DNA of 64,000 nucleotides from Hypericum androsaemum (Eukaryota; Streptophyta; Magnoliopsida; Malpighiales; Hypericaceae). The translations under genes and the position numbers were made by a program. The notes under the pieces are model-generated. The model ran no database searches and was not told the origin of the DNA. It was given only the letters and a program-made list of their open reading frames with translations. The stretch is from assembly GCA_963995505.1 (NCBI GenBank), contig OZ023190.1:10658092-10722091 (forward strand), read 5' to 3'. Position 1 is the stretch's first letter, and each line of letters starts with the position of its first letter. Of the stretch, positions 10,846-20,502 are shown piece by piece.

Positions 10846-11238
10846 ATTACCTTTCCCTTTAATCTGTACGATATTTTTTCTATTTTAAGTTATAAATTAA
10901 TATATGCAAATTCACTGACTACTAATTCTAATTTGTTTTTGGATTACCTTTCCCTTTAATCTGTAGCATCTTTTTTTCTATTTCATGTTATAAATCAATA
11001 TTTGTATACTCACTCGACTATTAATTATAACTGAATCGATTATATCATAACTAAAGTAAAAAATATATTATTAAATTCTAATAACAGTACAATTATATAG
11101 TTCAAATTCAAAATCATAGTTTGAATTCTTAATATATGTTGATTGTGATCTTCTGTCTGACGCTTCCACAAGATCAAACAATTTCTCACTGAAAATATCT
11201 TCATTTGTTCAACCATAAGATAATGTACTTTTTTACGG
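10846..11238. other. AT-rich spacer, no gene
   Basis: A short imperfect direct repeat (TTACCTTTCCCTTTAATCTGTA) occurs at 10848 and 10947. Nothing else was seen. Confidence 0.4.
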
Positions 11239-11243
11239 GTACT

Positions 11244-11548
11244 TGTTGAAACAATAAACACCTTGTGACCATCTGCTCATATCGAGAAAGAATAGATCAT
11301 GTTTTTAATCATTGTCTAGGTGATTGTCTCTGGAACTCTGCACATATTGATGTTCCTCGCTTCTCCGTCTCCCACTCCTACAACGGCTTGTTACCATTGG
11401 ACAGCCTGGCCCAATTACTTTGCAACGGCTAGGCCCATTATTAGATCATTGTAATTACCAACATTCTGTACATATAAATACCTTTGTAAAGCCTGATTTG
11501 TTTAAAAAATTAAAAAGATTATTAAGAGTTATTTCACTATTTTTTACA
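11244..11548 (+). repeat. 5' LTR of the copia element
   Basis: 305 bp, TGTTGAAAC..TTTTTTACA. It contains a TATA-like CATATAAATA at about 11471. The only difference from the 3' LTR is CCTTGTG here versus CCTCGTG. Confidence 0.97.
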
Positions 11549-11562
11549 TGGTATCAGAGCCA
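11549..11562 (+). promoter_or_regulatory. Primer-binding site
   Basis: TGGTATCAGAGCCA follows the LTR without a gap and matches the 3' end of initiator tRNA-Met, the standard copia primer. Confidence 0.95.
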
Positions 11563-11614
11563 AGTTTTCACTAAAATCAAAATTCTCTAAAAAAAAGGGG
11601 AGTGTCTTCTTTTT

Positions 11615-14600
11615 ATGGCAGAAAATGCCAATTCATCTACCAATTCCTCTGGTGCTGCAGCAATCAGCGCAGGGATGATTCAGTTCAAGAAGTTGGCTAA
11701 ATTTGAAGGAAATACTGGCTTAAAGATCACCACTGTCACTCTCAATGGCAGTAACTATTTGTCCTGGTCCAATGATATTAACATTGCTTTATGTGGGAGA
11801 GGGAGAATTGGTTTCATTAACGGAAGCATATCCTCTCCTGCACCTACCGATGAAGGCTATGCTGAATGGCGAATGAATGATCGCTTGGTTGTGTCATGGC
11901 TTTTCAATTCAATTGATGTCAAACTTCACGATTTTTTTACTTTTGTAGAAAGTGCTAAAGATTTGTGGGATTCCATCAAAGAGTTATACTCTCAACAAGA
12001 AAACTTGTATCGAGTCTTCGAACTCAAAAAGGCTATTGCTGATCTCAATAAAGGAGACGAGCCTTTTGTTGATTATTTGAGTAAGCTCAAGGTTATGTGG
12101 GATGAATTAGCAATGCTGAGGCCAACAACTACTGATCCTATAACTGTTAAAAGGCGTGAAGACGAAGATAAGATCTTCAAAATCCTCTCGGGATTAGGAC
12201 CGGAGTTTGAGTCCATTCAAGAACAGATTCTTGCTGCAGACCTTCCTTCCTTAAATCTGGTATGTGCAAGGATTCAAAAAGAAGAAACCAGGAGGAAGCT
12301 AATGAACTCTTACCAGAAAGAAAAGGGACACGAAGCATCTAGAGAAGGTATTACACCATCTTCTAATACTGCATATGCATTAACTTCTCATGATCCTCAT
12401 ATACATAATCAAGAAGAAAACTCTTGGATCATTGACTCTGGTGCAAATGAACACATGACTAACAACCCAAACTTATTGAACAACATAAGGAAATCTGGAA
12501 ATCAGTCAATATACATTGCAAATGGTACCAAGATACCAGTTAATGGGACAGGTTATGTTAAGTTATTTCAAAATAAATGTGAACAAGAGTCACTTTTTGT
12601 CCCAAATCTTTCGAATAATTTGCTCTCCATCAGTAAACTTACAAAAGAATTAAAATATTTAGCAATTTTTTCATCTGATTCCGTTGAATTTCAAGATCGT
12701 TTTACTCGGATGAAGATTGGTGAAGGGAAACTTGAAAATAGACTTTATGTTCTTAGAAACAGTCCCAGTGCCTTGGCTACTCTATCTGAAAAATCTCTTG
12801 CAGACCTATGGCACTCTAGATTAGGACACCCTAGTTCAAATATTTTGATTAAGCTTTTTCCACAATTGACCCACTCGAAAATTGCTTGTGAGAGTTGTCA
12901 ATATGCAAAAAATTGCAGAATTTCCTTTGTAAGTTCTGATTCTGCCTACAATGAAGCCTTTCAATTAGTTCATTCGGATGTTTGGTCTGCACCAATGATG
13001 TCATATGATGGATTTCACTATTTTGTTACATTTATTGATCATTATAGCAGAAGTACTTGGGTTTATCTTTTGAAACAAAAAGTGAAGTGTTTCAAGTTTT
13101 TAAGGAATTCAATAATTTCATATTGAATCAGTTTGGCACCCGAATAAAGGTTTTTCGAACTGATAACGGGACTGAATACATGGGAGGCTTCAAAGATTTT
13201 CTAAAAAATCTTGGCATTGTTCACCAAACTACTTGTGTCTACACTCCCCAACAAAATGGGGTAGCAGAGCGCAAGAATAGACACTTACTCGATGTGGCAA
13301 GGTCTATGATGTTTAAAATGAATGTCAGGAAGAAGTTTGGGAGTGACGCGGTCCTAACCGCATGCCACCTCATTAATAGATTACCAAGTGCCACCACAAA
13401 AGGACTTGCTCCTATTGAAATTCTTCTTAAGAAGAAACCAAACCTCTCCTACTTGCGTGTCTTTGGTTGTTGTTGCTTTGTTCATATACCTGCAGGAAAA
13501 AGAGATAAGCTGGATAAACGAGCAGAAAAATGCATATTCTTGGGGTATTCTAGCACTCAGAAAGGGTACAAATGCTTTAACCCTGCACTTGGACGAAAGA
13601 TTGTTTCACGAGATGTTCAATTCATTGAAGATCAAGCCTATTTTAATGGGAACAAGGAGTACATTGGTCAGGGGGAGGTGTTTGATCAGGATCATCAGGC
13701 TCGACCAATGATAATTCTTCCATCGAGACCAATTTTCCAGGTTGCAGATGATGCAGAACCCGCTGCTGCAGAACCTGCTGCTGCAGATTCTTCAGGTACG
13801 GATACTGCTGCAGATTCCACTACTAGAGAATCTGCTGACTATAATTCACAAGGAGAAGGTGAAGGAGTTACGCATAATCAAGAGAGAGAATCAGGTATGA
13901 ACTCTAACATAATCTCAACTCAAATTCTGCAGCAAAATAATGAAGATGCTGTCAACATTCCCTTGCGAAGATCTGCCAGAACCAAGGTACCTAATTGTAA
14001 ATTGAAGGACTTTAAGACTTATTTGGGATTATATCCTATAGAAGATTACATTAGTTACAAGAATCTTAAGCCTAAACATCAGGCCTTCATAAGCTGCTTA
14101 GATACTAATAATGAACCTAGTACCTTTGAAGATGCTGTTAAACTAGAAGTTTGGAGAAAAGCTATGAAAGAGGAACTTGATGCTCTGGAAAGAAATAACA
14201 CCTGGACAATTGTAGATTTGCCTAAAGAAAAGAGAGCTATTGACAGTAAATGGGTGTATAAGATAAAGCATAAGTCTGATGGTTCAGTTGAAAGGTACAA
14301 GGCTAGACTTGTAGCCAAAGGTTTCACTCAAACACCCGGCGTTGATTATGGTGAAACCTTTGCCCCCGTAGCCAAGATGAATACTATCAGAATTCTTGTT
14401 TCTATTGCCACTAATCTAGGATGGAAAATGGAGCACATGGATGTGAAAAATGCGTTTCTTCAAGGAACACTTCAAGAGGAAGTCTATCTAAATTTGCCTC
14501 CCGGTCTTAAAAATCGATCATCAGGACAGGTATGTAAACTCAACAAGGCTATATATGGCTTGAAACAGTCCCCACGTGCTTGGTACAACAAACTCCGTGG

Positions 14601-15678
14601 TGAACTTTTCAAACTAGGCTTCTCAAAGTGCTACACAGATTCTAGCTTGTTTATCTCTGCTAGAAGAGAAGGTAAAGTCATTGTTTTAGTTTATGTAGAT
14701 GATATTCTGATTACCGGAGATAATGAAAACTTGATAAATCAACTTAAGTTAGATCTTCATAACAGATTTGACATTAAGGATCTTGGCAAAATGAAGTATT
14801 TTCTTGGTGTTGAATTTGCTTATTCCTCTAAAGGAGTATTTTTAAATCAAAGGAAGTATGCTTTGGATTTATTAAAAGAATTGAAGAAGCTGGGATCCAA
14901 GCCATTCTGCACTCCCATTGAATCAAATTTTAAAGTTCCAGAAAAGAGTCTTCTTGTTGAAAATGTTCATAAGTTTCAAAGAATGGTTGGAAGATTAATC
15001 TACCTTACCATCACGAGACCTGATATAACCTTTGCAGTAAGCTTGATTAGTCGTGTTATGCACAAGCCACAAGAGTTTCATCTTGAAATAATGGAAAGAA
15101 TACTGAGATACTTAAAGGGAACACCTGGTAAAGGAATTTTGATGCAGAAACATGATTATTTGTCTGTTTGTGCCTATGCAGATGCATCGTGGGCTGGTAA
15201 AGCTGATCATCGCAAGTCGACTACTGGTTATTGTGTGTTCGTGGGAAGGAATCCAGTTTTCTGGAGATCGAAGAAACAACCAGTAGTATCTAGATCTACC
15301 GCTGAGGCTGAATATCGAGCAATGGCCTCTACAGCAAGTGAACTTGTATGGGTTCGAAATGTGTTGCAGGAGCTCAAGTTCTCAGTCCAATACCCTATGA
15401 ATCTCTTCTGTGATAATATGGCAGCAATTCACATTGCCTCAAATCCTGTGTTCCATGAGAGAACTAAGCACATTGAAATCGATTGTCATTACGTTCGAGA
15501 CAAAGTTGAAGAAGGAATCATTGCTACTCCATACACACCAAGTGAAGAACAAACCGCAGATGTATTCACGAAGGCATTAAGTTCATCTCAGTTTGAGTAT
15601 CATCTTTCCAAGCTTGGTGTTCGTGATATTTTCACACCTAGCTTGAGGGGGAGTGTTGAAACAATAAACACCTCGTGA
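11615..15678 (+). pseudogene. Copia gag-pol polyprotein, one frameshift
   Basis: The first frame (11615-13126) holds a gag_2/UBN2-type gag, protease with DSGA at residue 274, the GAG-pre-integrase HHCC motif (WHSRLGH..CESCQYAK) and the first integrase Asp (HSDVW). The second frame (to 15678) continues with integrase FRTDNGTEY and VAERKNR, reverse transcriptase with YVDD at about 14692-14703, and RNase H (YADASWAG, STAEAEY, and the ADVFTKAL end). The two frames join at an A-run near 13076-13081 where one base appears lost. No CCHC zinc knuckle is visible between gag and protease, where most copia elements carry one. The stop codon lies inside the 3' LTR. Confidence 0.95.
15640..15653 (+). promoter_or_regulatory. 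Polypurine tract
   Basis: Purine-rich TTGAGGGGGAG immediately before the 3' LTR, the usual plus-strand primer site of LTR retrotransposons. Confidence 0.85.
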
Positions 15679-15958
15679 CCATCTGCTCATATCGAGAAAG
15701 AATAGATCATGTTTTTAATCATTGTCTAGGTGATTGTCTCTGGAACTCTGCACATATTGATGTTCCTCGCTTCTCCGTCTCCCACTCCTACAACGGCTTG
15801 TTACCATTGGACAGCCTGGCCCAATTACTTTGCAACGGCTAGGCCCATTATTAGATCATTGTAATTACCAACATTCTGTACATATAAATACCTTTGTAAA
15901 GCCTGATTTGTTTAAAAAATTAAAAAGATTATTAAGAGTTATTTCACTATTTTTTACA
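15654..15958 (+). repeat. 3' LTR of the copia element
   Basis: 305 bp, same length as the 5' LTR with one substitution. The flanking GTACT completes the target duplication. Confidence 0.97.
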
Positions 15959-15963
15959 GTACT

Positions 15964-16605
15964 GTAAGATATTCTATGACGTAGCTTTTTGTTTTGTTTT
16001 CCGGAATGTGTTGTACATTGTTCTGAATATGCAGAAATAGAAATAAGGGTGCTTGAGACGCCAAGTGATCCAACACAACACTCAGAAGAATTTTCAACGT
16101 CAAAGTTTTGTAGTCACGCCAGTGACCACAATACGATGTCACACGTGAAAAAGTTAGATTAAATTGTCTTTACCTAAAATTTGAAAATCTGTTAAATTGA
16201 AAGAAAAAAAACCTGCATATCGTGACAATTGAGTAACAAAATACAGATAATAATTCAAAAAAATCGCGACAAGATTAAAAAGTTAAGTGGCAATGGGTTT
16301 TTCTACCCGAGTTATCTGTAACGTGAAGGAGAGCATTACCAATTTTTGTACAATTCAATTGATTCATTGAATTTCCATGTGTACCAAAAAATAAAATTGA
16401 GATAGATTTATATTTTATTGATTTTTCGCCATCCACTTCACAAATTCAAAAGTTTACTTTCGGGAAAATGAGATTGTTACTGTGTATTAATTAACTTGCC
16501 AATCAAGCAACACTGTGCCCTATCCACCATGAAGAAGATGATTGAACAAAAGCGATCCAAATTCTTATTAATAATTTCCCCCCCTTAATGGGTATCGGAT
16601 AATGA
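15964..16605. other. Intergenic, nothing recognised
   Basis: AT-rich sequence between the copia insertion and the next minus-strand frame. No coding signal was seen. Confidence 0.4.
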
Positions 16606-17325
16606 TCACAGTTTAAGAATTGACCTAAGCTCCTTAATTTCTTCTTCTTCGAATGAACTCCACCCTTCTTTGGATTTCTTCCTTCTAGTTTTCTTCTTTC
16701 TTGTGTCAATCTCTTCCACCCTCTCATTTATACTCACACTTTTCTTCCAAGCTTTTGGTTCAGGTGTAACCATGGCTATGAACACTGACCTGTCAGCTAT
16801 TCCTTCTGTGGCATCATTAGTGCTTGCTGTTGCCGTGGGAGAATCTTCGACAGAGTGGTCCGAATCCTCGAAACGATGACCCTCGCCTCGTGGTTCTGCT
16901 TGGCTCGTCGGATGCGCTGCTTGATCGTATGTACTGGCAAAAACCGAGGCACTCCGTGTCCTGGCCGCTCCTCGGCTCTTGGGAGAGCCCAAAGTCACAG
17001 TCTTGAACGCGTGTGCGGAGAGGATCTTCAAGATGAAGTTGTAGAAACGGCTGCAAATGTCGAGGGCTTTGTAGCGATGCTCCCTTCCATCCATGTGATG
17101 GGAGCTCATAATCTGAATTTTGTTCTCTGCAAGTGAATGGAGGAGGGCTAGCTCTGGCAATGATGAGTTCAAATAGATGCTTTTCTTGGACGAAGAGGTC
17201 ACTTGGGTGAGAAGAAACAACATATGGCATTCTTTTCTTTGCTTGGTGAATATTTTAATCCCACAAGTAAAGTTATCCTCGACTCTTCTTGTGGCTGAAG
17301 AGAAACGGTAGGTTAAAATATTCAT
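16606..17325 (-). CDS. Hypothetical protein, 239 aa
   Basis: A single long minus-strand frame with an ATG at 17325. The N-terminal half is ordinary globular-looking sequence with a SRFYNFILKILSAHAF hydrophobic stretch. The C-terminal half is serine/threonine- and charge-rich. It ends with SVSINERVEEI, a lysine/arginine block, and FEEEEIKELRSILKL. Tails of the form VSI..VEEI..LRSILK occur in small uncharacterised plant proteins, which is the main reason to accept it as a gene. No intron was needed. The start could be further in, and no function can be given. Confidence 0.45.
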   Translation of the reverse strand: MNILTYRFSSATRRVEDNFTCGIKIFTKQRKECHMLFLLTQVTSSSKKSIYLNSSLPELALLHSLAENKIQIMSSHHMDGREHRYKALDICSRFYNFILKILSAHAFKTVTLGSPKSRGAARTRSASVFASTYDQAAHPTSQAEPRGEGHRFEDSDHSVEDSPTATASTNDATEGIADRSVFIAMVTPEPKAWKKSVSINERVEEIDTRKKKTRRKKSKEGWSSFEEEEIKELRSILKL

Positions 17326-17469
17326 TCCTCGATAAAAAAAAAACTGAAGACCAACATAATTTCAAAGTCAATTTCGAAATACCAGGCATCTACGGGACAA
17401 TTATGGCGTAGAATATCACTAAAGATCAAGTGCAAACTTCCTGGCTGTGGTTTCATTTATGTTCCTAAT

Positions 17470-17882
17470 CATAGTTTTTAAAAATGCGGATCGACTGGTC
17501 GGACCGCGAATCGTTCAACAGAGCGGCCCATTTTTAGGGGTAAAAACGGCCTTTGGTCGAACCAGGCAGTTCGCACTAGTTTTTGACTTGGACTATCTGG
17601 TCTGACCAAATTTTATCCAAATGAGCAAAAATTAAAACAAAAAAGTCGTATCATATGCTCAATTTCTCTAAATCAACAAAGAAAAATTGACTTTATATAT
17701 TATAAATTGATTGATATTTCTAAAATATGAATTTTAAAACCTATATTTTGACTATTTAGTCTATATATTATTCGAATAATAGTAAAAAATTAATAAAACT
17801 GTATGGTCTGATCAGTTGGACCGGACGAACTTGAAAACAGACAAAATCTGGCTCGTACTAAAACTCGTATTTTAAAACTATG
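17470..17882. mobile_element. hAT-like MITE, 413 bp
   Basis: Ends are inverted: CATAGTTTTTAAAAATGCGG at the left and the reverse complement of CCATAGTTTTAAAATACGAG at the right. Flanks TTCCTAAT (17462-17469) and GTCCTAAT (17883-17890) agree in 7 of 8 bases, as expected for an 8-bp hAT duplication. The subterminal parts are rich in GGTCGGACC-type motifs. It is non-coding. An inverted homologous copy is split by another insertion at 54451-56225. Confidence 0.75.
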
Positions 17883-17890
17883 GTCCTAAT

Positions 17891-18447
17891 ATTAAGAAGA
17901 AGAGAAAAGGAACTTGTAGATGAACAAAGTTTGCGGAGTTAATATTTTGGACAAAATCATAGACTTGCGTTAGCACAGGGTGGACTAGCAAATGGTGATT
18001 GAAATGGAAAAGAAAAGTGAATAAGCCATGACAAAAATTTATCCAATCAAAAGACTAAGTCAAATAATCCAAATTAATCTCCGCTAGTGAATACGCGATT
18101 TCTGTTTGGTCAATGCTAGAAATTTAAATATAAATAAATGTAGAAAATGTAAAAAAAAAATCTATTGACTCTGAGTCAAAATTTGTAAAATATCCATGAA
18201 TATATTTTACACATCCAACAAGGAACGACAAAGCCCAAGGCCTGGACCAAATCAGCCTGCCAAAGCCCAAACATAGAGAAAAAGCCCATATCTTGGTTGA
18301 CAAGCTTATCCGAATCCGAAATTTATATTTTAGGCATATGATGTTTTAGAGCCAGCCCATGGGGTGGCCCACTAGGAGCCCGAAATTACTATTACTGCTA
18401 TTAGCTAACAACTAAATTTCAACAGTGATTCCTTCCTTTTAAAAAAA
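17891..18447. other. Intergenic, nothing recognised
   Basis: AT-rich stretch. Around 18220-18300 GGCCCAA/AAGCCCA telo-box-like and site-II-like motifs recur, but no gene lies close enough to assign them to. Confidence 0.35.
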
Positions 18448-18865
18448 GAAAAAGTTCATTTAGTATCTTGTAGTATCACAGATTTTCACTTAGGTATCCT
18501 ATGGTTTAAAACGCATAGAACAGGTCTAACTTATTTCAACTTTTATCAAAAACAAGTCTCGGTTAGCCCGGGTTACCCGCGATTTTTTTTTTCAAAACGA
18601 CGTAGTTTGTTGTTCTACGTGGATTGCCATGTCGTCAGTCCATTAGATGAGTGTTGTCTCCGGAGCCAAATTACCCACCGACCTTCCTTTCTCCTCCTTC
18701 CATAAAATTACAAAGAGCACTGCTTCCCGTTACAGAATTAATCAAACAAGAAAGGAAAAGCCTTCGCCTTTTCTTCCTCTCTCTCTTCCCATGGGTTTTT
18801 TTAAAGCAAGGATAGCGATCCCAGAAGCGGATCCCCAACGATCCAGTTCGAGTGGGCCCCTGGTG

Positions 18866-19373
18866 GCGTCTCATGAGTGGGCTTTGGATTGGGTACGGAG
18901 TGAAGGAATTGATTCCGTATAGTTTGAAGTGAAGGGGGACCGCAGCGGCAAGCGCAGGTATGTGCTAATGGCAAGTGCAGTCATGTGATAATGGCAAGTG
19001 CAGTCATGTGATAATGGCATTTGTTTTTGTGAAAATGGCAAGTCTCCATTGATGATAATGGCACGCGTAGTTTTTTTCATTTTGGTTCCCCGTATTTTAG
19101 CATTTTTGCAAAAAGGTCACACTGGCATGTGTAGTTATGTGATACTGGCACGCGCAGTTATGTGATACTGGCACGCGCAGTTATGTGATACTGGCACGCG
19201 CAGTTATGTGATACTGGCATGCGCAGTTATGTGATAATGGCATTTGTATCTGGCCTACATTTGTGCATAGCTTTTTTCATTTTGGTCCCCGTATTTTAGC
19301 GCATTTGCAAAAAAGTTCTCACGTATCTTAATTCCAAACAGTTCGGAATAGTGGTATTCCGTACCCAATCCTA
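18866..19373. mobile_element. Nested TIR element inside the family-2 element
   Basis: GGATTGGGTACGGA at 18886-18899 has a perfect inverted partner TCCGTACCCAATCC at 19358-19371. A 9-bp direct repeat CCCCTGGTG lies outside (18857-18865 and 19374-19382). Nine bases is the Mutator duplication length, but the inverted repeat is about 20 bp in from the left boundary, so the exact element ends are uncertain. Confidence 0.5.
18960..19245. repeat. 23-bp tandem repeats
   Basis: ACTGGCACGCGCAGTTATGTGAT repeats of 23 bp run perfectly three to four times at about 19130-19220, with diverged copies at 18970-19020. A flanking block (CCCCGTATTTTAGC) is also duplicated at about 19090 and 19287, so a unit of roughly 190 bp was duplicated too. 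Confidence 0.85.
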
Positions 19374-20019
19374 CCCCTGGTGAGCTGCCGCGCCTTCCCG
19401 GACACAACCATGGTACCGACCCGCGATAGAGCTCTCCCCCAACCCGCACCCCGGGTTTTGGTCTCCCCCTCTGTCGATGCTATTGCTCATGAGGATCCTC
19501 TGATGGTGGCGCTAGTATTCTCTCCCCACTCGTCTTCCATCCCGCCGATACTATGGCTCATCTTCTTCTCCACCTTTATTATAATCAATTTTTTGGAGTT
19601 GAATTCGTGAGTTTTATTTTATTTTATTAAAATCCCTAATAAAAATTTGTTGACAGACAAGGGAAGAGAGAGAAGAAGAGAATGAGAGAGAGGAAAGAAT
19701 TAGAGAGTTTAAAAAATGTATAAAATGGGGCTTGTTTTGATAATTGTCTAAATGCAATGTCATCATCGATTTATTCCAACTTGATTGCCACATAGGACAC
19801 GAAGTGGCGTCGTTTAAAAAAAATCTTAGGCAGTTATCCAGGCTGCCCGAGACCTGTTTCTGATGAAAATTAAAATAAGTTGGACATGTTCTATGCGTTT
19901 TAAACCACATGGTAGTCAAGTGAGAATCCGTAATACTACAGGGTACTAAAGTAAACTTTTCCCAAAAAATAATAATAGTACAAGAGGACCCTGAGACCAA
20001 AACAAAAAATTCCCAATTT

Positions 20020-20502
20020 TCTAAAACCCTAGAGCGAGCTCCTCCCCGCCTCGGCTGTGCCTCACGGGGAAAGATTGATGCATTTAGGAGGCAGATGTGT
20101 GTCGGCTTATTAACTTGAAGTTTTGCGCCTCATTGTAGTTGAAGGTAGAAAAGCTGAAGCCCCCAACATGATTAGGTTTAGCGACAAGTTTTGTGCCTCT
20201 TTTGGCGTTCGATTGTGCGTGCTTGTTATGATTGGGTTTTCTGATATAATAACGATTTGTTACTTCATTAGAATGAAATCGGATAGTTCATAGTTCGGAT
20301 TCGGATACGGAAAAAAAGGTAGTTCGAAGATGTGTCTACGTGGTTTAGGGCTTTTTCACTCCCAACTGAGGAGTCATTTCTTGCAAGTATCATTCCTCTT
20401 GGAAATATTGGAGACATGCAACTTTTTTTTTTCTCGGAGGTTTTTGCTTAATGTGTAACTTGTTTGTTGTCTTTGATTAATTTAGTTGCGAAGATATATA
20501 CT
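20020..20502 (+). promoter_or_regulatory. 5' UTR and 5' UTR intron of the helicase gene (inferred)
   Basis: An AAAACCCTAG motif at about 20020, typical of translation-related plant genes, precedes a GC-richer leader. T-rich intron-like sequence leads to a TTTAG acceptor at about 20484, and the start codon is at 20503. The precise transcription start and intron donor cannot be fixed from sequence. Confidence 0.5.

Larger units (their letters stand above)
11244..15958 (+). mobile_element. Ty1/copia LTR retrotransposon, young and nearly complete
   Basis: The 4715-bp element has LTRs at both ends, a 5-bp target duplication GTACT (11239-11243 and 15959-15963), a primer-binding site directly after the 5' LTR, a polypurine tract before the 3' LTR, and gag-PR-INT-RT-RH order typical of copia. 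The LTRs differ at a single base in 305, so insertion was recent. A frameshift in integrase is the main coding defect. Confidence 0.98.
18448..19960. mobile_element. Non-autonomous Mutator-like element, TIR family 2, next to the helicase promoter
   Basis: Inverted ends of roughly 190 bp: the left runs from GAAAAAGTTCATTTAGTATC (18448) through GTTTAAAACGCATAGAACAG. The right is its reverse complement, ending GTACTAAAGTAAACTTTTCCC at about 19962. Flanks are A-rich, so the duplication is unclear. The interior has no transposase. It holds a smaller TIR structure and a 23-bp tandem repeat. The right end lies about 60 bp before the presumed helicase 5' UTR. Confidence 0.75.

Noticed and set aside
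11549..11562. Possible tRNA gene at the TGGTATCAGAGCC motif
   Set aside because: It is only the copia primer-binding site next to an LTR; no cloverleaf.
16817..17230. Alternative frame of 137 aa antisense-shifted within the 239-aa gene
   Set aside because: Shadow of the longer frame with better composition.
20464..20502. In-frame N-terminal extension of the helicase
   Set aside because: Lies in intron/UTR-like sequence before a TTTAG acceptor; family members begin at the MATP-type start.
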